Assembly: GCA_047974625.1 (NCBI GenBank) | Contig: JBKECK010000019.1 | Coordinates: 92,344 to 156,343 of the forward strand | Source of the DNA: CADEDH01 sp047974625 | GTDB lineage: Bacteria; Actinomycetota; Acidimicrobiia; Acidimicrobiales; SZUA-35 | Direction: 5' to 3' | DNA length: 64,000 nt | Shown here: positions 57,043 to 64,000 of the stretch, in pieces | Layout of the letters: each line of letters starts with the position of its first letter | Numbering within the stretch: position 1 is the first letter of the stretch | The notes under the pieces: model-generated | Databases searched by the model: none | Seen by the model: only the letters and a program-made list of their open reading frames with translations | Told to the model about the DNA's origin: nothing | Position numbers and translations under genes: made by a program

Positions 57043-58371
57043 ATGTCAGCTCGCGCCACGCCCCGCACCTTCGACCGCTCCATCGAGCTGACCCGCCGGC
57101 TGGAGGCGATCGTGCCCGGCGGGGCCCACACCTACGCCAAGGCGGCCGACCAGTACCCGGAGGACATGGCCCCGGTCATCGCCCACGGCACCGGTGCCCA
57201 CGTCTGGGACGTCGACGGCAACGAGTACATCGAGTTCGGTGCCGGGCTCCGCTCCGTGGCCCTTGGTCACGCCCACCCCCGGGTGCTGGCCGCGGTCACC
57301 GCCGTGCTGGCCGACGGGTCGAATTTCGTTCGCCCCTCCGCCATCGAGCTCGACGCGGCCTCGGCCCTCCTTGGGGTGGCCGGCGACGTCGACATGGTCA
57401 AGTTCGCCAAGAACGGGTCCGACGCCACCACCGCTGCGGTCAAACTGGCCCGGGCGGCCACCGGGCGGGACCTGGTGGCCATCTGCCGGGACCATCCGTT
57501 CTTCTCCACCGACGATTGGTTCATCGGGGCGGGCGCCATGCCGGCCGGGGTACCCAAGCGAACCCGGGATCAGACCCTGTCGTTCGCCTACGGCGACCTC
57601 GACGAGACCGAGGCCCTGTTCGAGGCCCACCCCGGGGAGGTGGCCGCCATCGTCCTCGAACCGATGACCGCGGTGGTCCCCTCCCCCGACTACTTCAGCC
57701 GCCTCCGCCGCCTGTGCGACGAGCACGGGGTGCTCATGATCATCGACGAGATGATCACCGGATTCCGCCTGGCCACCGGGGCGTTCCACCCCCAGCTGGG
57801 GGCGGAACCCGATCTGGTCTGTTTCGGCAAGGCCCTGGGTAACGGGTTCTCGGTTTCGGCCCTGGCCGGTCGGCGCCGGTACATGCGCCTGGGCGGGTTC
57901 GACCACGACGAGGAACGGGTCTTCCTCCTGTCCACCACCCACGGGGCCGAGACCCACGCCCTGGCCGCGGCCCTGGCCGTGATCGACACCCACTTCACCG
58001 AGAACGTGCCGGCCGAGCTGCAGCGGATCGGGACGAGCCTGGCCGAGCGGGCCACCAACGCCATCGAGGCCGCTGGGGTGGCCGACCACCTCCGGGTGGT
58101 GGGCAATCCGGCCAACCTGATCCACGCCACCCTCGACGGTGACGGCCAACGTTCACAACCGTTCCGGACCCTGTTCATGGCCGAACTGCTCAAACGGGGG
58201 GTCATCGCACCCTCGTTCGTGGTCAGCACGGCCCTGACCGATGACGACATCGAGGCCACGGCCGACGCCGTGTACGAGGCGGGGCTGGTGTACCGGCGGG
58301 CCCTCGATAACGGCATCGAAACCGAGCTCGTCGGCCGTCCCGTCCAGCCCGCCATCCGCCCCCGAGGCTGA
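57043..58371 (+). CDS. Class III aminotransferase (glutamate-1-semialdehyde aminomutase-like)
   Basis: 442 residues. PLP fold type I: VPGGAHTYAKAADQYPEDMA and HVWDVDGNEYIEFGAGLRSV at the start, VKFAKNGSDATTAAVKLARA for the phosphate site, IIDEMITGFRLATGAFH with the Asp that contacts the pyridine ring, and CFGKALGNGFSVSALAGRR with the PLP lysine. Resembles GSAM-like aminotransferases from secondary or cell-wall sugar contexts more than HemL itself. Substrate unknown. Standing alone; a hairpin follows. Confidence 0.85.
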   Translation: MSARATPRTFDRSIELTRRLEAIVPGGAHTYAKAADQYPEDMAPVIAHGTGAHVWDVDGNEYIEFGAGLRSVALGHAHPRVLAAVTAVLADGSNFVRPSAIELDAASALLGVAGDVDMVKFAKNGSDATTAAVKLARAATGRDLVAICRDHPFFSTDDWFIGAGAMPAGVPKRTRDQTLSFAYGDLDETEALFEAHPGEVAAIVLEPMTAVVPSPDYFSRLRRLCDEHGVLMIIDEMITGFRLATGAFHPQLGAEPDLVCFGKALGNGFSVSALAGRRRYMRLGGFDHDEERVFLLSTTHGAETHALAAALAVIDTHFTENVPAELQRIGTSLAERATNAIEAAGVADHLRVVGNPANLIHATLDGDGQRSQPFRTLFMAELLKRGVIAPSFVVSTALTDDDIEATADAVYEAGLVYRRALDNGIETELVGRPVQPAIRPRG

Positions 58372-58377
58372 GGACCT

Positions 58378-58409
58378 CGCCGGCCCCGGACCGCCCGGCC
58401 CCGCCGGCG
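58378..58409. terminator. Hairpin between the aminotransferase and TauE genes
   Basis: CGCCGGC (58378-58384) and GCCGGCG (58403-58409) pair perfectly, with an inner CCGG/CCGG pairing. Lies between convergent stops 58371 and 58439. Confidence 0.5.
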
Positions 58410-58438
58410 ACCCGCTCGGCCGGTCGGGCACCCCGCCG

Positions 58439-59173
58439 TCAGTAGAGCCCCAGTAGGCGCCCGGCGAGAGCGATCGTGGCCAGAACCATGACCACCCGGA
58501 TGAGCCGGTCGCCGCCCTGCACCGCCATCCTCGCCCCGAGCCAGCCCCCGGCGGTGAGGCCGACGGCCAGCAGCAAGGCGGGTATCCAGCGCACCTCACC
58601 CCGCAACAGGAACACGGGCAGGGCGACGGCCGTGATCACGAAGTTGACGATCACCTTGATGTGGTTGGCGGTGACGAGGTCGTAGCCGGAACGGGTGAGG
58701 GCGGCCAGCATCACCAGCCCGAGGCCGGCCTGGACGGCGCCACCGTAGAGGCCGACGCCGAAGAACACGGCCATGGTCACCCCCTGGGACCAGGCGCGGC
58801 CGTCGTTGCGGACCTGGGGTTTCCGGATGGACAGGATGATCAGGGGGATCATGAGGAAACCGAACAGGGTTTCGAAGGCGTCGTCGGTGAGGCGGCCGAT
58901 GGCGATCGAACCCACGAGCGAGCCGGCCACCACCGGCACGATCACCGGCCCGATATGGGCCAACCCGTTCACACCCAACCGCCGGAACGAGGCGGCGGCG
59001 GCCGCGTTCGAGGTGAGGATCCCCACCCGGTTGGAACCGTTGGCCGCATTGCCGGGCACGCCGGCCAGAACCAGGAGGGGCACGGTCAGGGTCGAGCCGC
59101 CACCGGCCATGGCGTTGACACCACCGGCGAAGAGGCCCCCGGCCACCAGGAGCACGGCCTGCCACCAGGTCAT
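58439..59173 (-). CDS. TauE/SafE-family sulfite/anion exporter
   Basis: 244 residues with about eight hydrophobic segments. Two TauE repeats: GGLFAGGVNAMAGGGSTLTV plus PGNAANGSNRVGIL, and FFGVGLYGGAVQAGLGLVML plus ANHIKVIVNFVI. GGG and N-R in the first, GGAVQAG in the second, are family hallmarks. Exports sulfite, sulfoacetate or similar anions. ATG 59173 chosen because homology starts there. Confidence 0.88.
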   Translation of the reverse strand: MTWWQAVLLVAGGLFAGGVNAMAGGGSTLTVPLLVLAGVPGNAANGSNRVGILTSNAAAAASFRRLGVNGLAHIGPVIVPVVAGSLVGSIAIGRLTDDAFETLFGFLMIPLIILSIRKPQVRNDGRAWSQGVTMAVFFGVGLYGGAVQAGLGLVMLAALTRSGYDLVTANHIKVIVNFVITAVALPVFLLRGEVRWIPALLLAVGLTAGGWLGARMAVQGGDRLIRVVMVLATIALAGRLLGLY

Positions 59174-59356
59174 CGGCTTGCTCCTCTCGGGGTGGCCGGG
59201 GCGACGGGCCCCGGGGACGGTTCGGAGCCCGAACCCTAGCCCCGACGCCCCGGACGCCACCTCCCGAATCGGACGGCATCGTGGTGGCGCCGCGCCACAC
59301 TGGTGGACGATGCTGGCCCGCACCCGATCCGCGCCAGGCGCGTTGCCGGAGGAGTC

Positions 59357-60055
59357 ATGACGGCCGGTGCCGGCCTGTCGATCGACCGGACGGTCGCCCC
59401 CCAGCGGCGCCCGCTCGGCCACGACTCCTGGGTGGAGCTCGTGACCGGCTTCGTGCGCGATCCCGACGCCGAGCTCGCCCGGATCCGCCCCACCACCGCT
59501 TGGCAGGCCACCGAGGTGCTCCGCTACGACCGGTACGTCCCGGAGAAACGCCTCTCGGCCGGCCTCCGGGCCGACGGCGATCCCCTCCTCCGCCAGACCG
59601 AGCTCCACCTCGAGTCCCGGTACCGGGTCCGTTGGAGCGGGGTGGCCGCCATCCTCTACCGGGACGGCGACGACTTCCAGGGCCTCCACGGTGACCGGGA
59701 GCTCCGGTGGCTCGACGACACCCTCATCGCCATCATGGTGCTCGGTGCCCGGCGGCCGTTCGTGTTCCGGCCCCGCCGACCGGGGCCGCAGGTCCCAGAC
59801 GGCATCCCGGCCGGCGACGGCCCGGACGACATCGTGCTCACCCCCGGCCGGGGCGGCCTCCTGGTGATGGGTGGCGCCTGCCAACGCGACTGGCTCCACG
59901 GGGTGCCGCCGGATCCGACCCGTGACGAACGCATCTCGCTCACCTGGCGATGGTCGAGCCGCCAGGGCCGCCCCGACACCAATCCGACGTTCCGCGACGG
60001 CCGCCAGTTCGGCGACGGCCCCCGCCGCCCCCGCTACCGGACCCGCCCGTCCTAG
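59357..60055 (+). CDS. AlkB-like Fe(II)/2-oxoglutarate dioxygenase
   Basis: 232 residues. Iron-binding HxD in GLHGDRELRW, second His in WLHGVPP, and the 2-oxoglutarate Arg motif RISLTWRW. The D-T-L-I-A-I-M-V-LG stretch matches the AlkB core strand. Repairs alkylated nucleic acid or acts on related substrates. GGAGGAG Shine-Dalgarno before the ATG at 59357. Confidence 0.85.
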   Translation: MTAGAGLSIDRTVAPQRRPLGHDSWVELVTGFVRDPDAELARIRPTTAWQATEVLRYDRYVPEKRLSAGLRADGDPLLRQTELHLESRYRVRWSGVAAILYRDGDDFQGLHGDRELRWLDDTLIAIMVLGARRPFVFRPRRPGPQVPDGIPAGDGPDDIVLTPGRGGLLVMGGACQRDWLHGVPPDPTRDERISLTWRWSSRQGRPDTNPTFRDGRQFGDGPRRPRYRTRPS

Positions 60056-60172
60056 CCTCCCACCGGGCCGGCCCGGTGGCGCGCCACCGTTTCGGTTCAG
60101 CTACTCCCCCGAGTCTCCGATCAACCCACCAACCGGTCGTCAACCCGACCCGCGGACACGCTGGAGGCCTCC

Positions 60173-60817
60173 GTGGCTCTACAGATCGCCATACCGCTCT
60201 TCCCCGAGTTCACCGCCCTGGACGCGGTCGGCCCCTACGAGGTCCTCCAACGGGTCCCCGAGCTCGACGTCGTGTTCGTCGGCCACGAACGGGGCGAGGT
60301 CCGGACCGACAACGGTTTTCTCGGGCTCACCCGGGACGCCACCTTCGCCGAGGTCGACCGGCCCGACGTCATCGTCTTCCCCGGCGGGATCGGCACCCGG
60401 AAGCAGATGACCGACGAGTCGGTGCTCGACTGGATCCGGGCCGCCCACCCCACCACCCGCTTCACCGCCTCGGTGTCTACCGGGTCACTGGTGCTGGGGG
60501 CTGCCGGGCTGCTGGACGGCCTCAGCGCCACCACCCACTGGGGGGCCATGGAGGTACTGGGCCGGACCGGGGCGATCCCCAGCCGTCAACGGGTGGTGGA
60601 GCACCTCGACCAGCGGATCATCACCGCGGCCGGAGCGTCCAGCGGCATCGACATGGCCCTGCGCCTGGTCGAGCTGCTGGTGGACCGGACCGCGGCAGAG
60701 GCGGCCCAGCTCCTCATCGAGTACGACCCCGAACCCCCCGTCGACGCCGGCTCGGTCGATAAGGCCGATCCGGACGTGATGCAACGGGTGGTCAGCTACT
60801 CGGTGGTGCGCCGGTGA
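60173..60817 (+). CDS. DJ-1/PfpI-family protein, isonitrile hydratase-like, with Ser for the catalytic Cys
   Basis: 214 residues. Start LQIAIPLFPEFTALDAVGPY with the conserved Glu/Asp segment, VFPGGIGTRKQM, and the nucleophile elbow SVSTGSLVLGAAGLLDGLSA, then ATTHWGAMEVL. In isonitrile hydratases and ThiJ relatives the elbow is CTGSLVL; here codon TCT at 60476 makes it Ser102, one base away from TGT. Activity is therefore doubtful. GTG 60173 with GGAGG upstream. The next gene starts ten bases later. Confidence 0.88.
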   Translation: MALQIAIPLFPEFTALDAVGPYEVLQRVPELDVVFVGHERGEVRTDNGFLGLTRDATFAEVDRPDVIVFPGGIGTRKQMTDESVLDWIRAAHPTTRFTASVSTGSLVLGAAGLLDGLSATTHWGAMEVLGRTGAIPSRQRVVEHLDQRIITAAGASSGIDMALRLVELLVDRTAAEAAQLLIEYDPEPPVDAGSVDKADPDVMQRVVSYSVVRR

Positions 60818-60827
60818 CCAACGACAC

Positions 60828-61922
60828 ATGGCAACGGCGGCCGGGCGGGACTTGCCGGCGGCTCTGACCGGTTGCCCAACCGTGCCCGCTCCCGCGCTCT
60901 CCGTCCTCGACCTGGTCCCGGTCCGTACCGATCAGACCACCAGCGACGCCCTTACCGCCTCCGTATCCCTGGCCCGGCTGGCCGACGACCTCGGCTACCA
61001 CCGCTACTGGGTGGCCGAACACCACAACGTGCCCGCCGTCGCCGCCACCAACCCTCCCGTCATCATCGCCATGCTGGCCGCCGCCACCGGACGGATCCGG
61101 GTGGGTTCGGGGGGTGTCATGCTCCCAAACCACGCCCCCCTGGCCGTGGCCGAGCAGTTCGCCCTCCTCGAAGCCGCCCACCCGGGCCGGATCGACCTCG
61201 GCATCGGTCGGGCCCCCGGCACCGACGGGGTGACGAGCTGGGCCCTCCGCAACGGGAACACCGGGGACGACGCCGTGGCCAGATTCCCCCAGTACGTCGA
61301 TCAGGTGGCGGCAATGATGTCGCCCGACGGGGTCGGCATCGACCTGGGCCGGCAGGTCCATGTGCTCCACGCCACCCCGAAGGCGACGTCGACGGCGGCC
61401 CTGTGGCTGCTGGGCTCCTCGGACTACTCCGCCCAACTGGCCGCCGAGCGGGGCCTCCCCTACGTGTTCGCCCACCATTTCTCCGGGCATGGCACCGCCG
61501 AGGCCCTGGCCCTCTACCGCCAGGGCTACCGGCCATCGGAGGCGTACCCCGAGCCCCGCACCTTCCTGACCGTGAACGCGGTGGTGGCGGAGTCCGAGGC
61601 CGAGGCGAACCGGCTGGTCCTACCCCACCTGCACTCGATGCTGAGTCTCCGGTCCGGTGGACCGTTCGGGCCCCAGCTCACCGTCGAGGAGGCCGAGCAG
61701 ACCCTCGGTCCGGACCAGCGACGGGCCGCCGCCCCCGTGACCGAGTCGTGGATCGTGGGCCCACCCCACGACGCGGCGAAGCAGGTGGTCGAGCTGGCCG
61801 AGCAGTTCGGTGTGGATGAGGTCATGGTCCACCCGGTGGCGGGGGCCACGGCCGGGACCCCGGCCGACGGGTCGCCGGCCCGGGAACAGACGCTCCAGCT
61901 GCTGGTGGACGTCCTGGCCTGA
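60828..61922 (+). CDS. LLM-class flavin-dependent oxidoreductase
   Basis: 364 residues, bacterial luciferase-like TIM barrel. LSVLDLVPVRTDQTTSDALT at the start, YHRYWVAEHHNVPAVAATNP, VGSGGVMLPNHAPLAVAEQF and RIDLGIGRAPGTDG are characteristic of the MsnO8 group. WLLGSSDYSAQLAAERGLPY in the middle. Uses FMNH2 (or F420). Downstream of and close to the DJ-1 gene, suggesting one transcript. Confidence 0.9.
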   Translation: MATAAGRDLPAALTGCPTVPAPALSVLDLVPVRTDQTTSDALTASVSLARLADDLGYHRYWVAEHHNVPAVAATNPPVIIAMLAAATGRIRVGSGGVMLPNHAPLAVAEQFALLEAAHPGRIDLGIGRAPGTDGVTSWALRNGNTGDDAVARFPQYVDQVAAMMSPDGVGIDLGRQVHVLHATPKATSTAALWLLGSSDYSAQLAAERGLPYVFAHHFSGHGTAEALALYRQGYRPSEAYPEPRTFLTVNAVVAESEAEANRLVLPHLHSMLSLRSGGPFGPQLTVEEAEQTLGPDQRRAAAPVTESWIVGPPHDAAKQVVELAEQFGVDEVMVHPVAGATAGTPADGSPAREQTLQLLVDVLA

Positions 61923-62002
61923 CGGTGAGGATCTGAACGTCCCGGCCCGATCCCGCCCGTCACCCCCGATCGACTCATCGTCGACGAACGGGTCCGGTTC
62001 GA

Positions 62003-62419
62003 TCAGTGCTGGCCGCGGAAGTGGTCGCCCTTGTGCTTGCGGCGCCGCATGTAGAGCTCGTGGAAGGCGACGCCGCCCACCGGGCCGGGACTGGTGATCG
62101 CCCACTGCTCGGCCAGGGCCCGGCGGATGTCCCGCAGGCCGGCCCGTCTGACCCCGGCCAGGAACCCGACCAGCACCCCGAGCACGGTCGACGAGAGCGT
62201 CAGGGACCGGAGGCCGACGCTGACGGCGATCGCCACCAGGCCGACGAGCAGGGCGACCGGTATGTCGAGCCACGGCTTCCGGGGACGATCCCACGGGTTG
62301 TAGGCCGGCACGTCGGGTCCGGAGAGGAACGGGTCCGGCACGTCCGTCCAGGTCGGGTCGGCCTCCACCGCCCGCCGGGGCCGCCACGGTGGGCGGTCGT
62401 CGTCTGCGTCGTTGTTCAT
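62003..62419 (-). CDS. Small membrane protein of unknown function
   Basis: 138 residues. A Pro/Asp/Arg-rich N-terminus (1-50) is followed by two helices (about 51-70 and 75-92) and a basic tail ending in RRRKHKGDHFRGQH. No known domain. ATG 62419; CAGACT lies eight bases upstream, a weak leaderless-type -10. Convergent with the LLM gene. Confidence 0.6.
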   Translation of the reverse strand: MNNDADDDRPPWRPRRAVEADPTWTDVPDPFLSGPDVPAYNPWDRPRKPWLDIPVALLVGLVAIAVSVGLRSLTLSSTVLGVLVGFLAGVRRAGLRDIRRALAEQWAITSPGPVGGVAFHELYMRRRKHKGDHFRGQH

Positions 62420-62558
62420 CTCACGTCAGTCTGTCGAATCACGCCGCTCTGACCTCGTCACGTCGGCGGGCGTGGCCGCCACTTGATGGAAGGTGCCCTC
62501 CGTCACCGGTGCCTCCCGTCGCCGGCCCGGCCGGTCCGGCATCCCGGATATTTCCTGG
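62420..62558. other. Short gap, no gene seen
   Basis: 139 bases between the small membrane protein start and the stop of the SRPBCC gene. Contains the candidate -10 of the former and nothing else recognised. Confidence 0.5.
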
Positions 62559-63650
62559 TCACAGGGTCGGCGCCCAATCGGGGTCGCGGCCGACGAAGGC
62601 CATGAGCCGTTCGACCGGAGGGGCGTCTGTGGCCACATTCACCGGTGGGCCATACTGCCCCGACGACCGCAGCAGGTCCTCGATCTCAACCAGGCCGGCC
62701 AGGAGCTCGGCGGCGAACGCGGGGTCGAGGCCGGGCTCGGCCCCGACGGCGCGGGCCAGATCCCAGGTGTGCATGTAGACGTCGGAGGTGTAGAACCGGT
62801 CGACGGCTTCGGCGAACTGATGGGCGCCGGCCAGGGGGTGTTCGAACCCGGAGGCGGCCCGGTCCGGGTCGTCGAGCAGGTTCTGGATCGCCGCGCTCCG
62901 GGCCCGCCACGCCCCAGCGGGATCGGTGTCGCTCGACGGACCGTCGGGCAGGTCGACGCCACCGGCGGCCAGGAAGGCCGGGAACCAGGTGACGAGATGG
63001 TCGACGACATCAAGGGCCCGCCACTCCGGCACCGGCGTGGGGGCCGACCAGTCGTCGACCTGGTCGACGACGGAGGCGAACCGGGCCGCCACCGCCCGGT
63101 GCCGTTCGGCCGGACCGAGGGGTCCGAGGCGCGGCCCCGGATCGAGCCCGGCCGCGAGAAGAGCGTCGAGCTTGGCGTATCCCTCGTCCACGCCGCTCTC
63201 CATGCCCGAGGCCAGCCAGGCGTCCCGGCTCTCGAAACTGTCCACCAGGGACTGGGCGTGAAGACGGGTGACGCCACCGCCGATAACCTCGAACCGGAGC
63301 GTCTCCAAGGCCACCTCGTCCGGCATGCCCTCGAAGGTGAAGGTCTGGACGATGCGGCTGTCGGTGATCTGGTGAAAGCAGCCCCGGAACCGATACTCCT
63401 CGTCGCCCCGGGAGGCCACGTACCGCCATTCGCCCCCGTCGCGGGCGTCCCAGGCCACGATCCGGATGGTGAGACCGTCGGGGCCCACCCACCGAACGAA
63501 CAGCTCCGGGTCGAGGTGGGCCCGCACCAACTGGGCCGGCGTGGCCCGGAAGTCCCGGGTGATCCGGACCACGGGCAGCTTGTCGTCGGCGGTGATCACC
63601 GCCCCGGAACGACCGGCGGCGGGGCCCGGCACGGGTGAGGTGGGGGTCAT
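62559..63650 (-). CDS. Fusion of an AHSA1-type SRPBCC domain and a TIGR03086/mycothiol-dependent maleylpyruvate isomerase-like domain
   Basis: 363 residues. Residues about 25-165 are an AHSA1/CalC START-like domain (VRITRDFRATPAQLVRAHLD, VRWVGPDG, EYRFRGCFHQITDSRIVQTF). Residues about 180-363 are a DinB-like four-helix TIGR03086 domain (VPEWRALDVVDHLVTWFPAF, then FYTSDVYMHTWDLARAVG with the metal-binding His pattern). Such proteins often occur as separate adjacent genes; here they are one chain. No ArsR regulator is next to it. GGAAGGAA precedes the ATG at 63650. Confidence 0.8.
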   Translation of the reverse strand: MTPTSPVPGPAAGRSGAVITADDKLPVVRITRDFRATPAQLVRAHLDPELFVRWVGPDGLTIRIVAWDARDGGEWRYVASRGDEEYRFRGCFHQITDSRIVQTFTFEGMPDEVALETLRFEVIGGGVTRLHAQSLVDSFESRDAWLASGMESGVDEGYAKLDALLAAGLDPGPRLGPLGPAERHRAVAARFASVVDQVDDWSAPTPVPEWRALDVVDHLVTWFPAFLAAGGVDLPDGPSSDTDPAGAWRARSAAIQNLLDDPDRAASGFEHPLAGAHQFAEAVDRFYTSDVYMHTWDLARAVGAEPGLDPAFAAELLAGLVEIEDLLRSSGQYGPPVNVATDAPPVERLMAFVGRDPDWAPTL

Positions 63651-63775
63651 GAGGTTCCTTCCTCCTGGTCAGCGACACCGTCCGGTCCCGGGGGTCATCG
63701 GGTCGTGGCCGCCACCCTTGGGGGGTCGACGCTCCAGGCGTCAACCCCCCGTAGGTAGCACTGCACCGGCGCCAG

Positions 63776-64000
<225 letters not shown>

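Overview
The window is GC-rich with short intergenic gaps, many 4-bp ATGA/GTGA gene overlaps and frequent GTG starts. Together with SCP-x-type thiolase/FAS1-like dehydratase catabolic genes, a UMF1 MFS carrier, an Rv1476-like membrane protein and many starts preceded by a TANNNT box 6-8 bases away (predicted leaderless mRNAs), this points to an actinomycete, most probably a deep-branching one such as Acidimicrobiia. The taxonomic call is inference from gene content only.

Layout. 0-1.5 kb is accessory: a decayed IS66 transposase, a MazEF-type toxin-antitoxin pair and a stretch with a possible second toxin-antitoxin relic. 1.5-10 kb is housekeeping-like: an MFS carrier, YbaK deacylase, SpoU methyltransferase, OmpA/BON protein, an MBL hydrolase divergent from prephenate dehydratase (pheA), and a patatin-like lipase. 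9.9-15.8 kb (minus) is a complete dipeptide/oligopeptide ABC operon. 15.9-21.3 kb (minus) is a six-gene acyl-CoA/steroid-like beta-oxidation operon in which every junction overlaps by 4 bp and which carries its own tandem TetR regulator. 21.5-24.2 kb holds an arrestin-like membrane protein and a DUF4910 aminopeptidase-like protein. 24.2-27.1 kb looks like an island: an IS1182-type remnant, an orphan sugar-type C-methyltransferase with more relaxed codon use, and hairpin/direct-repeat debris. 27.1-31.05 kb is a molybdenum hydroxylase operon (FAD, 2Fe-2S and Mo subunits plus a MoaD-like protein).

31.05-32.8 kb contains relics of a MarR/ABC-exporter pair and of a HIT protein on either side of a zinc-less oxidoreductase. 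32.8-40.9 kb carries a D,D-carboxypeptidase, CinA-type amidohydrolase, MarR regulator, SDR, FKBP, two flavodoxin-fold proteins and the Trk potassium system, whose trkH start sits inside a six-unit 14-bp repeat. 41.3-45.8 kb is a NitT/TauT-type ABC importer followed by a convergent cytosine-deaminase-like amidohydrolase with a 33-bp in-frame repeat. 46-54 kb mixes two endonuclease/exonuclease/phosphatase proteins, an enoyl-CoA hydratase, an orphan Flp pilin, a GntR regulator with a truncated DUF1648 protein, an acyl-CoA dehydrogenase, queF, a secreted DUF4214-phosphodiester glycosidase and a PPOX protein. 54-64 kb holds an MDR reductase interrupted by an amber codon, a DUF2786 protein, a class III aminotransferase, TauE/SafE, AlkB, a DJ-1/PfpI protein lacking its cysteine, an LLM flavin oxidoreductase, an SRPBCC/MDMPI fusion and the 3' end of katG.

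No rRNA, tRNA, CRISPR array or prophage was seen. I found no single complete novel defence or biosynthetic system. The most unusual material is repetitive or structural: a double hairpin at 45.87-45.98 kb, tandem arrays abutting katG, trkH and the amidohydrolase, a shared 20-bp element at two gene ends, a 22-bp perfect palindrome at 53.73 kb, and an overlapping bidirectional -10 element between the MBL gene and pheA.
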